Assembly: GCF_000359125.1 (NCBI RefSeq)
Contig: NZ_CAAF010000067.1
Coordinates: forward strand, 1 to 64,000
DNA length: 64,000 nucleotides
Source: Mesorhizobium sp. STM 4661
Lineage (GTDB): Bacteria > Pseudomonadota > Alphaproteobacteria > Rhizobiales > Rhizobiaceae
Direction: 5' to 3'
Part shown: piece after piece, positions 40,674 to 49,318 of the stretch
Numbering within the stretch: position 1 is the first letter of the stretch
Layout: every line of letters starts with the position of its first letter
Notes under the pieces: generated by a model
Seen by the model: only the letters and a program-made list of their open reading frames with translations
What the model was told of the DNA's origin: nothing
The model's database searches: none
Position numbers and translations under genes: made by a program

Positions 40674-42323
40674 ATGGCGGGATCAAACATCATCGATCTC
40701 AATCCCGAGGTGCTTGCGGCAGCGGCCGAAAGCAAGGCATGGCCGTTCGAGGAGGCCAAAAAGATCGTCGAGCGCTACAAGGGCACCGACTTTCCCGAGA
40801 CCGTGCTGTTCGAAACCGGCTACGGCCCGTCGGGCCTGCCGCATATCGGCACGTTCGGCGAGGTCGCGCGCACCTCGATGGTGCGCCATGCCTTCCGCGT
40901 CCTGACCACGGACACGGTCAAGACCAAGTTGCTCTGCTTCTCCGACGATATGGACGGCATGCGCAAGATTCCCGACAACGTGCCGGATCGCGCCGCGCTC
41001 GAACCGCATCTGCACAAGCCGCTGTCGTCGGTCCCCAATCCGTTTGGCGGCGACTATGCGAGCTTCGCGGATCACAACAATGCGATGCTTTGCCGCTTCC
41101 TGGATACGTTCGGCTTCGACTACGAGTTCGCCAGCGCAACTCAATATTACAAGGCCGGCCGTTTCGACGCAGTCCTGCTGCGCGCCGCCGAACGCTACAA
41201 CGAGATCATGGCCGTGATGCTGCCGACGCTTGGGTCGGAGCGGCAGGCCACCTACAGCCCGTTCCTGCCGATTTCACCGAAGAGCGGTCGCGTGCTTTAT
41301 GTCCCGATGAAGCATGTCGACGCCAAGGCCGGCACCATCACCTTCGACGACGACGGCACCGAAACCACGCTTTCAATCAAGGGCGGCAAGGTGAAGCTGC
41401 AGTGGAAGCCGGATTTCGGCATGCGCTGGGCAGCGCTGGGCGTCGATTTCGAAATGTTCGGCAAGGACCACCAGACCAACGCTGTGATCTACGACCGTAT
41501 CTGCAACATTCTGGGCGGGAGGGCGCCAGAACATTTCGTCTATGAGCTGTTCCTCGACGAGAACGGCCAGAAGATCTCGAAGTCGAAGGGCAATGGACTG
41601 ACCATCGACGAGTGGCTGACCTATGCGCCGACTGAAAGCCTCGGCCTCTATATGTATCAGCGGCCGCGGCAGGCCAAGAAGCTCTATTTCGACGTCATCC
41701 CGCGGGCCGTGGACGAATATTACACCTTCCTCGCCGCCTATCCCAGGCAGGATTGGAAAGAGCGGCTGGGCAATCCGGTCTGGCACATGCATGACGGCAA
41801 CCCGCCTGATATCGACCTGCCGGTGCCGTTCTCGCTGCTGCTCAATCTCGTCAGTGCCTCCAACGCCCAGAACAAGGATGTGCTGTGGGGCTTCATCTCG
41901 CGCCATGTACCTGGTGTAACACCTGGGACGCATCCCGAGCTCGACAGGCTGACGGGCTATGCAATCCGCTATTTCGACGATTTCGTGAAGCCGACGAAAA
42001 CCTTTCGCGCGGCCGACAATGTCGAGCGTGGGGCCCTGGCGGAGCTGTCGCAAGCGCTTGCCTCACTTCCCGCCGGCGCTACCGGCGAAGCGATCCAGAA
42101 CGCGGCGCTCAACGTCGCGCGCAGGATCGAGCGCTATCAGGACCATTCGAAGCAGAGCCCCGAAGGCGGGCCTGGCGTCTCCGGCGCCTTCTTCCAGATG
42201 ATCTACCAGGTGCTGATCGGACAGGAGCGCGGCCCGCGCTTCGGCTCCTTTGTCGCGCTCTATGGCATCGAGGAGACCCGCGCGCTTATTCAGAAGGCTC
42301 TGGCTGGTCAACTGGCGGCGTAG
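40674..42323 (+). CDS. lysK: lysyl-tRNA synthetase, class I
   Basis: Archaeal-type class I lysine-tRNA ligase used by many alphaproteobacteria instead of class II LysS. 549 residues with the HIGH-like HIGT at 57-60 in GPSGLPHIGT and KISKS at 300-304 in GQKISKSKGNG, plus the C-terminal alpha-helical anticodon-binding part (about 380-549). ATG 40674 fits the N-terminus. The stop codon overlaps the 3' end of the convergent nuclease-like gene by 38 bases. Confidence 0.95.
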   Translation: MAGSNIIDLNPEVLAAAAESKAWPFEEAKKIVERYKGTDFPETVLFETGYGPSGLPHIGTFGEVARTSMVRHAFRVLTTDTVKTKLLCFSDDMDGMRKIPDNVPDRAALEPHLHKPLSSVPNPFGGDYASFADHNNAMLCRFLDTFGFDYEFASATQYYKAGRFDAVLLRAAERYNEIMAVMLPTLGSERQATYSPFLPISPKSGRVLYVPMKHVDAKAGTITFDDDGTETTLSIKGGKVKLQWKPDFGMRWAALGVDFEMFGKDHQTNAVIYDRICNILGGRAPEHFVYELFLDENGQKISKSKGNGLTIDEWLTYAPTESLGLYMYQRPRQAKKLYFDVIPRAVDEYYTFLAAYPRQDWKERLGNPVWHMHDGNPPDIDLPVPFSLLLNLVSASNAQNKDVLWGFISRHVPGVTPGTHPELDRLTGYAIRYFDDFVKPTKTFRAADNVERGALAELSQALASLPAGATGEAIQNAALNVARRIERYQDHSKQSPEGGPGVSGAFFQMIYQVLIGQERGPRFGSFVALYGIEETRALIQKALAGQLAA

Positions 42324-43113
42324 CCGTCGTCGCCGACGGATCGAGTATCGGCTGCGTGGCTGTCGGTGCGACCGCAACGGGAGCCGGCGCCGGCGGCAGG
42401 CCGGAGAGCTTTGGCGCCGGCCCGAAAATGCCTTTCTTGGCCTCACGCGCCTTCTCGCCGGCCTCGACGTAAGGGCTGCCCTTGGCGGCGCGCGCCCAGC
42501 CGTTCTCGATCAGCCACTGGCCAATATCCTGTTTGCCGACCCGGCATTCGGCGGCGATCAGGTCACGACCGCCCTGCGGCGGCACCGTGCAGACCACCGC
42601 CCGGCCACGCAGAAAGGCGCGGAACGCGGTGCGCGCCCGGATACCGCAGGCCCAGGACTTGCCGCCATCGGTGCAGCTTTCGTCCTGCTTGACGATGTCG
42701 ATGCCGGAAACCGCGACCGAATAGCCGTTGGCCTCGATCACTCCGGCAGCCGGCGCGACCGGCTGGAAGAGTTTTGTCCCGTTCCAGTCGTCGGGCATTT
42801 TTGTTTTGGGCGGCTTGGGCGGGCCGGCCAGCGCCAGTTCACTCAGCGGCGCGCGAGGCTCTACTCGCTCGAGTTCCTCAGTCTGAAGCTGCGGCTGCGC
42901 GACGATCTCGGGATCGACGGCCCTGGAGTGCGCTTCCGGCTTTGCCGCCTGGTGTTTCGGAATTGCTGCGGCGGCAGCCACGTCGGATTGCGTCTGCACC
43001 GGCTCTTCGCCGCTGCCGTTTTCACCGTGCTGCACGACGCGGCCGCCGGCCACGATCGCTGTCCCCGTCGCCAGGAGAACCAACACCGCGACGGCGGCTT
43101 GAAGCGGGCGCAT
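42286..43113 (-). CDS. exported staphylococcal-nuclease-fold protein, active site degenerate
   Basis: A 275-residue protein with an N-terminal membrane anchor or signal (MRPLQAAVAVLVLLATGTAIVAGG), a Pro/Glu-rich linker (about 40-105), and an SNase-like domain about 115-240: GIDIVKQDESC, FRAFLRGRAVVCTV, IGQWLIENGWARAAKGS and EAREAKKGIFG. The catalytic Arg in the usual RLxGIDAPE is not evident, so activity is doubtful; cysteines suggest disulphides in the periplasm. C-terminus is a Pro/Ala tail. It follows the S24 regulator by 10 bases on the minus strand and overlaps lysK's end. Confidence 0.75.
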   Translation of the reverse strand: MRPLQAAVAVLVLLATGTAIVAGGRVVQHGENGSGEEPVQTQSDVAAAAAIPKHQAAKPEAHSRAVDPEIVAQPQLQTEELERVEPRAPLSELALAGPPKPPKTKMPDDWNGTKLFQPVAPAAGVIEANGYSVAVSGIDIVKQDESCTDGGKSWACGIRARTAFRAFLRGRAVVCTVPPQGGRDLIAAECRVGKQDIGQWLIENGWARAAKGSPYVEAGEKAREAKKGIFGPAPKLSGLPPAPAPVAVAPTATQPILDPSATTATPPVDQPEPSE

Positions 43114-43123
43114 CGGCGGCACC

Positions 43124-43774
43124 CTACTGGCTTGCCCAGACAATCCGCGCCACCCATTCGACATCCCGCATGGGGATGTCGCGGTCCGGATGGTCGGGAT
43201 TGAGCGAGACCAGCACGATCGATTTCGCCGTCTGGCGGTCGAGCACCTTGGCCATGACCTCGCCGGCATTGGTCTTGACGACGACGCGGTCGCCCCTGCG
43301 GGTGGCGGCGCCCGGCTCGACGATCAGCACGTCGCCGTTACGATAGAGCGGCAGCATGGAATCGCCCTGGACCTGCAACGCATAGGAAGTTTCCGTCGAC
43401 CGCGCCGGAAGCTCGACCAGGTCCCAGCCCTGCCCCGCCGGAAAGCCGGCATCGTCGAAGAAGCCGCCGGCGCCGGCCTGGGCGAAGCCGAGCAGCGGCA
43501 CCGAAGACTTCTGCGCAGGCAGGAATCCGGGACCGGACTTGCCCCGGCCTTCGACCAGCCCGGTGAATTCGTCGAGCGAGGCGCCGGTCGCCTCGATGAT
43601 CTTGGCCAGCGATTCGGTCGAGGGCCAGCGCGGGCGGCCGTCCGAGGACAGCCGCTTCGACTTGTTGAAGGCGGTCGAATCAAGGCCCGCGCGCTTCGCC
43701 AGTCCCGAGGCCGAGAGCGAATAGCGCTCGGCCAGAGCGTCGATGGCGGCCCACACCCGATCATGCGAGAGCAC
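43124..43774 (-). CDS. LexA-like S24 peptidase/HTH regulator
   Basis: A 216-residue repressor: an N-terminal helix-turn-helix (about 5-70, ASGLAKRAGLDSTAFNKSKR) and a C-terminal S24 peptidase fold. The self-cleavage site is the Ala-Gly pair A100-G101 (FAQAGAGG); S139 in QGDSMLPLY and K176 in GEVMAKVLD are the catalytic dyad at 37 residues spacing, the same as LexA Ser119-Lys156. That suggests RecA-stimulated autolysis. No phage genes are nearby. It is operonic with the SNase-like gene, and a small operator-like A/T-rich region lies just upstream (43775-43855). DNA-binding partner genes unknown. Confidence 0.85.
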   Translation of the reverse strand: MLSHDRVWAAIDALAERYSLSASGLAKRAGLDSTAFNKSKRLSSDGRPRWPSTESLAKIIEATGASLDEFTGLVEGRGKSGPGFLPAQKSSVPLLGFAQAGAGGFFDDAGFPAGQGWDLVELPARSTETSYALQVQGDSMLPLYRNGDVLIVEPGAATRRGDRVVVKTNAGEVMAKVLDRQTAKSIVLVSLNPDHPDRDIPMRDVEWVARIVWASQ

Positions 43775-43855
43775 TTTTTGCTCTCCTTCAAACAGGAAAA
43801 AATACCTTCTTTCTTCTAGTCTTCGATCGCTGATTTGTCCACCGTCGGGAAAGGT

Positions 43856-44401
43856 TCAATCCCCTGCCTTTGCCAAGTTGCGCAACCCCTGGTGGGACGC
43901 CATGAACCTCTCCTCGGCCGGTGTCAGCGGACGCGGTTGGACGCTACGGCCCAATGCTGCGACGACCTCGCCCATGTCGAGAAAGCGGCGGTTGGCACGG
44001 TCGTAGATGCCCGCCGTCGTCATGATCAATGCGGCCGTTTCGCCGTTGTCGAGGACGAAACGGTGCTTGCCGACAACAGCGGTACCTTCCCAGGTCTCGA
44101 TCGAGGAGACCACTTCGAAGCGCCGCCACAGCCTGATCTCGCGTACGTAGACGGATTGCAGCCCGCCCATCATTGGCGCCCAGCCGTTCTTCCTCGCCAG
44201 CGTGACGAGGCCCGCGCGCACGAAAATATCGATGCGGCCGAGATCGGCCAGCATCATGTAGCGCGCATTGTTGAGATGGATGTTGGAATCGATATCGGTC
44301 GGCAGGCAGCGAAAGGCGAGCCGGCTTTCACCGCCCATCAGATAGGGGCCACGGCGAGGCGCCGTGGCGATCATCCGTGCCAGACGCGCCCAGACATACA
44401 T
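43856..44401 (-). CDS. acyl-CoA thioesterase, hot-dog fold
   Basis: A 181-residue single hot-dog protein of the 4-hydroxybenzoyl-CoA thioesterase/THEM6-like family: LAFRCLPTDIDSNIHLNNARYMMLADLGRIDI (about 28-60) with the conserved D and N-H-NN-Y motif. It closes the beta-oxidation cluster, ten bases after fadB, and may release acyl groups from CoA. Substrate chain length cannot be read from sequence. Confidence 0.82.
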   Translation of the reverse strand: MYVWARLARMIATAPRRGPYLMGGESRLAFRCLPTDIDSNIHLNNARYMMLADLGRIDIFVRAGLVTLARKNGWAPMMGGLQSVYVREIRLWRRFEVVSSIETWEGTAVVGKHRFVLDNGETAALIMTTAGIYDRANRRFLDMGEVVAALGRSVQPRPLTPAEERFMASHQGLRNLAKAGD

Positions 44402-44410
44402 CGGGCGGCG

Positions 44411-46630
44411 TCAGGCTGCCTTCTTCACCTCGCCCTTCGCATAGGGATCGAAGCGCTGGTAGAAGGTTTCACCTTTTTCGGCCATGTCGAGCAGCAGCTT
44501 CGGCGCCTTGAACTCGGCGCCGTACTTCTTCTGCAGGCCCTTGGCGATCTTGACGAATTTCTTCGCGCCGATGCCGTCGATGTAGGACAGCACGCCGCCG
44601 GTATAGGGCGCGAAGCCGAAGGCGAGGATCGAGCCGACATCGGCTTCGCGCGGATCGGTGACGATGCCCTCCTCCATCACCCGCGCCGCTTCCAGCGCGA
44701 TGGTGACCAGGAGCCGCTGCTTCAGCTCCTCATAGTCGACCTTTTCTGGCTTGAGCTGCGGATAGAGGTCCTTCAGGCCCGGCCACAGCTTCTTCTTGGC
44801 TGGCTTCGCCGGATAGTCGTAAAAGCCCTTGCCGTTCTTGCGGCCGAAGCGGCCATGGGTGTCGACCAGCGTGTTGATCAGCGCCATCTGCTTCGGGTCG
44901 ACTGCCTTGTCGCCGAGATCCCTGATGGTCTGCTTCATGATCTTCTGGGCAAGGTCGATCGCCGTTTCGTCGGTCAGCGCCAAGGGACCGACCGGCATGC
45001 CGGCAGCCTTTGCCGCGTTCTCGATCATCGGCGCCGGAACGCCCTCGATCAGCATCTTGTAGGCTTCCGACATGTAGCGCAGCACGCAGCGATTGACGAA
45101 GAAGCCGCGGGTGTCGTTGACGACGATCGGCGTCTTCTTGATGGCGCGGACGAAGTCGATCGCGGTGGCCAGCGCCTTGTCGCCGGTCTTCTTGCCGAGG
45201 ATGATCTCGACCAGCATCATCTTGTCGACCGGCGAGAAGAAATGGATGCCGATGAAATTCTTCGGCCGCGCCGAATTCTTGGCCAGCGCGGTGATCGGAA
45301 TGGTCGAGGTGTTGGAGGCGAGCACCGCCGACGACTTCAGCACCGCTTCGGCCTGTTCGGTGGCAGCCTTCTTGACGCCTGAATCCTCGAACACCGCCTC
45401 GACGACCAGATCGCACCCTGCGAGGTCGGCATAGTCGGCCGTCGGCGTGATCAGCGACAGCAGCCTGTCCTTGTCCTCCGGCTTGGCGCGGCCCTTCTTG
45501 ACCTGATCCGAGATCAGGCTGTCGGAATGCGCCTTGCCCTTGGCGGCGGACTCCATGTCGCGGTCGAGCAGCACCACCGGGATGCCGGCCTTGGCGGTGA
45601 CATAGGCGATGCCGGCGCCCATGAAGCCGGCGCCGAGAATGCCGATCTTCTTGAATTTCGTTTCCGGCACGCCGGCCGGACGGCGCGCGCCCTTGTTGAG
45701 CTCCTGCAGCGAGACGAACAGCGAGCGGATCATCGCCGCCGCTTCCCTGGTCTGCATGATCTCGGTGAAATAGCGCTGCTCGATGCGCAGGCCCGTGTCG
45801 AACGGCACCAGCAGACCTTCATAGACGCATTTCAAGATCGCGGCGGCGGCCGGATAGTTGCCATAGGTCTCGCGGCGCAGGATGGCGATAGCCGGCGGCC
45901 ACAGATTGGCGCCGGCCACCGAATAGATCGGGCCGCCGGGCAGCTTGAAGCCCTTCTCGTCCCACGGCTGAACTGCTTTCAGGCCGTTCCTGATCATCGC
46001 CTTGGCGGTCTCGACCAGCTTCTTGGGCTCGGCGATCTCATGGATCAGGCCCATCGACTTGGCCTTCTGCGGCGACAGCGTCTGGCCCGAGGTCAGCATC
46101 TGCAGCGCCTGTTGCTGGTCGGTCAGCCGCGGCACGCGCTGGGTGCCGCCGGCGCCAGGGAAGATGCCGATCTTCACTTCCGGAAGCGCCATCTTGACCT
46201 TCTCGGAATCGGCCGCGACACGGCCGTGGCAGGCGAGCGACAATTCGAACGCGCCGCCCATGCAGGTGCCGTTGATCGCCGACACCCAGGGCTTGCCCGA
46301 GATTTCCAGCTTGCGGAACAGTCCGGTCATCTTGCCGGCATTGTCGAACAGCGCCTTGGTCGCCTGCTCGGCGTTCCTGGCCTTGTCGGCGGCAAAGGTG
46401 GTCAGCATCTTCTGCAGCAAGGTGATGTCGGCGCCGCCCGAGAAGGTGTCCTTGCCGGAGGTGATCACCGCGCCCTTGATCGCGGCGTCGCCCGCCACCT
46501 TGTCGACAATGGCATCGAGTTCGAGCATCGCCTCTTCGGTGAAGACGTTCATCGAGCGGCCGGGCATGTCCCAGGTGACCAGCGCGATGCCGTCAGCGTC
46601 GATGTCGAGGGTGAAATTGGTGTAGCTCAT
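44411..46630 (-). CDS. fadB: FadB-type multifunctional 3-hydroxyacyl-CoA dehydrogenase/enoyl-CoA hydratase
   Basis: Beta-oxidation alpha subunit, 739 residues from ATG 46630. N-terminal crotonase domain (1-190) with GTCMGGAFELSLACHGRV (oxyanion hole) and the catalytic acidic loop VKIGIFPGAGGTQRVPRL; then the NAD-binding 3-hydroxyacyl-CoA dehydrogenase with KIGILGAGFMGAGIAYVTAKAG and SNTSTIPITALA, and C-terminal 3HCDH halves. Works with FadA (46645-47853) as the trifunctional complex. Fifteen bases separate them. Start is set by a conserved MSYTNFTLDI opening. Confidence 0.95.
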   Translation of the reverse strand: MSYTNFTLDIDADGIALVTWDMPGRSMNVFTEEAMLELDAIVDKVAGDAAIKGAVITSGKDTFSGGADITLLQKMLTTFAADKARNAEQATKALFDNAGKMTGLFRKLEISGKPWVSAINGTCMGGAFELSLACHGRVAADSEKVKMALPEVKIGIFPGAGGTQRVPRLTDQQQALQMLTSGQTLSPQKAKSMGLIHEIAEPKKLVETAKAMIRNGLKAVQPWDEKGFKLPGGPIYSVAGANLWPPAIAILRRETYGNYPAAAAILKCVYEGLLVPFDTGLRIEQRYFTEIMQTREAAAMIRSLFVSLQELNKGARRPAGVPETKFKKIGILGAGFMGAGIAYVTAKAGIPVVLLDRDMESAAKGKAHSDSLISDQVKKGRAKPEDKDRLLSLITPTADYADLAGCDLVVEAVFEDSGVKKAATEQAEAVLKSSAVLASNTSTIPITALAKNSARPKNFIGIHFFSPVDKMMLVEIILGKKTGDKALATAIDFVRAIKKTPIVVNDTRGFFVNRCVLRYMSEAYKMLIEGVPAPMIENAAKAAGMPVGPLALTDETAIDLAQKIMKQTIRDLGDKAVDPKQMALINTLVDTHGRFGRKNGKGFYDYPAKPAKKKLWPGLKDLYPQLKPEKVDYEELKQRLLVTIALEAARVMEEGIVTDPREADVGSILAFGFAPYTGGVLSYIDGIGAKKFVKIAKGLQKKYGAEFKAPKLLLDMAEKGETFYQRFDPYAKGEVKKAA

Positions 46631-46644
46631 CGTCTTTCTCCCGG

Positions 46645-47853
46645 TCAGACGCGTTCGATGATCGTTGCGGTGCCCATGCCGGCACCGATGCAAAGCGTCA
46701 CCAGCGCGGTGTTGAGGTCGCGGCGCTCCAGTTCGTCGAGCACCGTGCCGAAGATCATCGCGCCGGTGGCGCCGAGCGGATGGCCCATGGCAATCGCCCC
46801 GCCATTGACGTTGATCCTGTCGTGCGGAATGTCGAAGGCCTGCATGTAGCGCAGCACCACCGAGGCGAAAGCCTCGTTGAGCTCGAACAGGTCGATGTCG
46901 GACAGCTTCATCCTGGCGCGCTGCAGCAGCTTCTCGGTGACGTCGACCGGGCCGGTCAGCATCAGCACCGGTTCCGAGCCGATATTGGCAAAAGCGCGAA
47001 TGCGCGCGCGCGGCTTCAGGCCGAGCGTCTTGCCCGCCTTCTTCGAGCCGAGCAGAACGGCGGCCGCGCCGTCGACGATGCCCGACGAATTGCCGGCATG
47101 GTGGACGTGGTTGACTTCTTCGACCTCGGGATGCTTCTGCACCGCGACGGCGTCGAAGCCACCCATTTCGCCGGGCATGACGAAAGATGGGTTGAGTGCG
47201 GCCAGCGACTGCATGTCGGTCGAAGGCCGCATGTGCTCGTCATGGTCGAGGATGGTCAGGCCGTTCTGGTCCTTGATCGAGATCACCGAATTCTTGAAGC
47301 GGCCCTCGCCCCAGGCCTTGGCGGCGCGCTTCTGGCTCTCGACGGCATAGGCGTCGACGTCGTCGCGCGAAAAGCCGTATTTGGTGGCGATCAGATCGGC
47401 CGAAATGCCTTGCGGCACGAACCATCCGGGCAGGCCGACCGAGGGGTCCATGAACCAGGCGCCGCCCGATGCGCCCATGCCGACGCGCGACATCGATTCG
47501 ACGCCGCCGGCAATGACGATCTCGTCAGACCCTTGCGCGATCTTGGCGGCGCCGAAATTGATGGCGTCGAGGCCGGAGGCGCAGAAGCGCGAGATCTGCA
47601 TGCCGGGCGCCTTGGTGTCGTAACCGGCTTCAAAGGCAGCCGCGCGCGGAATGACGGAACCCGCTTCGCCGACCGGATCGACGCAGCCGAAGATGATGTC
47701 GTCGACGGCGCCGGTGTCCAGCCCGTTGCGGTCGCGGATCGCCTCGAGCACCTTGGCGCCGAGCCGCACCGCCGGCACCTCATGCAGCGACCCATCCTTC
47801 TTGCCCTTGCCGCGCGGCGTGCGCACGGCGTCATAGACATAAGCTTCGGCCAT
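46645..47853 (-). CDS. fadA: acetyl-CoA C-acyltransferase (thiolase)
   Basis: Thiolase of beta-oxidation, 402 residues. Nucleophile C91 in SRFCASGLDAINF, base-region GGAIAMGHPLGATG and C-terminal CIGAGMGTA (family CxGxGMG). In the order thiolase-multienzyme it matches the fadA/fadB bacterial pair. It lies 31 bases after the first acyl-CoA dehydrogenase gene on the minus strand. Acts in the cytoplasm cleaving 3-ketoacyl-CoA to acetyl-CoA. Confidence 0.95.
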   Translation of the reverse strand: MAEAYVYDAVRTPRGKGKKDGSLHEVPAVRLGAKVLEAIRDRNGLDTGAVDDIIFGCVDPVGEAGSVIPRAAAFEAGYDTKAPGMQISRFCASGLDAINFGAAKIAQGSDEIVIAGGVESMSRVGMGASGGAWFMDPSVGLPGWFVPQGISADLIATKYGFSRDDVDAYAVESQKRAAKAWGEGRFKNSVISIKDQNGLTILDHDEHMRPSTDMQSLAALNPSFVMPGEMGGFDAVAVQKHPEVEEVNHVHHAGNSSGIVDGAAAVLLGSKKAGKTLGLKPRARIRAFANIGSEPVLMLTGPVDVTEKLLQRARMKLSDIDLFELNEAFASVVLRYMQAFDIPHDRINVNGGAIAMGHPLGATGAMIFGTVLDELERRDLNTALVTLCIGAGMGTATIIERV

Positions 47854-47884
47854 TTTTCTGCTCCTTGGGTTTGCTGAGTGCCGC

Positions 47885-49054
47885 TCAGAGCGAGCGCCCG
47901 ATCAGCAATTTCATGATCTCGTTGGTGCCGCCGTAGATGCGCTGGACGCGGGCGTCGCGGAACATGCGGGCGATCGGATACTCATTCATGTAGCCATAGC
48001 CGCCGTGCAATTGAAGACATTCGTCGACGACTTTACCCTGCAGGTCGGACAGCCAGTATTTGGCCATCGAGGCCGTCACCGGGTCGAGGCCGCCATTGAT
48101 GTGGCGGGCGACGCAATCATTGTAGAAGACGCGGCCGATGGTTGCCTCGGTCTTCAGTTCGGCGAGCTTGAACTGGGTGTTCTGGAAATCGATGATCGCC
48201 TTGCCGAAGGCCTTGCGCTCCTTGACGTACTCGATGGTCAGCGCCAATGCGCGCTCGATCATGGCGATGGCCCCGGTGCCGATCTGCAGCCGCTCCTGCG
48301 GCAATTGCTGCATGAGCTGGATGAAGCCCTGGCCTTCCTCATGGCCGAGCAGGTTGGAGGTCGGCACGCGCACGTCGTTGAAGAAGAGTTCCGACGTGTC
48401 GTTGGCCTTGAGCCCGATCTTGTCGAGGTTGCGGCCGCGCTCGAAGCCCTCCACCTCGTCGGTTTCGACGACGATCAGCGAGGTACCCTTGGCGCCCTTC
48501 GCCGGATCGGTCTTGGTGACGACGATGATGAAATTGGCGAGCTGGCCGTTGGTGATGAAGGTCTTCGAGCCGTTGACCTTGTACTGGTTGCCGTCCTTCT
48601 CGGCGCGCGTCTTCACGCCCTGCAGGTCGGAGCCGGCGCCCGGTTCGGTCATGGCGATGGCGCCGATCAGCTCGCCGGTGGCGAGTTTCGGCAGCCACTT
48701 CTTCTTCTGCTCCTCCGAGCCGTAGTGGAGGATGTAAGGGGCGACGATCGAATTGTGCAGGCCGATGCCGAAGCCGTCGACACCGACATGGCCGATCGCC
48801 TCGATGATGGCGCTCTCATGCGCGAAAGTGCCGCCCGAGCCGCCATACTGCTCCGGCATCGAGGCGCAGAGCAGGCCGGCGGCACCCGCCTTCAACCAGC
48901 TCTCGCGGTCGACCATCTCGTTCTTCTCGAACTCGTCGTAGCGCGGCGCGATCTCTTCCGACATGAAACGGTTCGCCATGTCGTAGAGCATGCCGACTTC
49001 GTCCGCCGCCCAGGCGGGCTTGGGGAGGCCAAGGATTTCGGCGGGGTTGGTCAT
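47885..49054 (-). CDS. acyl-CoA dehydrogenase, LCAD-like
   Basis: FAD-dependent dehydrogenase, 389 residues. The C-terminal motif is IYGGTNEIMKLLIG: the Glu that serves as catalytic base in short/medium-chain enzymes is replaced by Gly, but LPQERLQIG (E254) provides the alternative base used in LCAD and isovaleryl-CoA dehydrogenase. This and the flavin loop TEPGAGSDLQGVKT point to long-chain or branched acyl substrates. ATG 49054 follows AAGGAGGAATAGC. Second gene of the cluster after a repeat-filled 264-base gap. Confidence 0.93.
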   Translation of the reverse strand: MTNPAEILGLPKPAWAADEVGMLYDMANRFMSEEIAPRYDEFEKNEMVDRESWLKAGAAGLLCASMPEQYGGSGGTFAHESAIIEAIGHVGVDGFGIGLHNSIVAPYILHYGSEEQKKKWLPKLATGELIGAIAMTEPGAGSDLQGVKTRAEKDGNQYKVNGSKTFITNGQLANFIIVVTKTDPAKGAKGTSLIVVETDEVEGFERGRNLDKIGLKANDTSELFFNDVRVPTSNLLGHEEGQGFIQLMQQLPQERLQIGTGAIAMIERALALTIEYVKERKAFGKAIIDFQNTQFKLAELKTEATIGRVFYNDCVARHINGGLDPVTASMAKYWLSDLQGKVVDECLQLHGGYGYMNEYPIARMFRDARVQRIYGGTNEIMKLLIGRSL

Positions 49055-49081
49055 GCTATTCCTCCTTGGCGCCGATATCCG

Positions 49082-49305
49082 CCTCCCCCTCGAGGGGAGG
49101 GTGGCCGCGAAGCGGCCGGGAGGGGTCGCCGATGAAGTGCTCGGCCTTCAACGCTTGCGCCTTCTGCCGCATCTCGAAACTGATTGGGGTCCGGGGCATT
49201 GCGATGATCTTCCTCCCAAGGCACATCGTTAAAATTGAGGTTGGCGCACTGCCGTTGCGACCCCTCCCGGCCCTTCGGGCCACCCTCCCCTCAAGGGGGA
49301 GGGGG
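49082..49305. repeat. inverted repeat inside the beta-oxidation cluster
   Basis: Left arm 49082-49129 (CCTCCCCCTCGAGGGGAGGG...AGGGGTCGC) and right arm 49257-49305 are inverted copies, with a central 127 bases that shows no gene. Unlike other copies it lies within a same-strand gene run, so it may separate two transcription units rather than end one. Confidence 0.75.
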
Positions 49306-49318
49306 ACGCCGACCGTCT

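Noticed and set aside
42286..43774. Prophage remnant signalled by an S24 repressor
   Set aside because: No integrase, capsid or other phage genes nearby; surrounding genes are core.
43835..45382. 515-residue frame opposite the fadB/thioesterase genes
   Set aside because: Shadow of strongly coding opposite-strand sequence.
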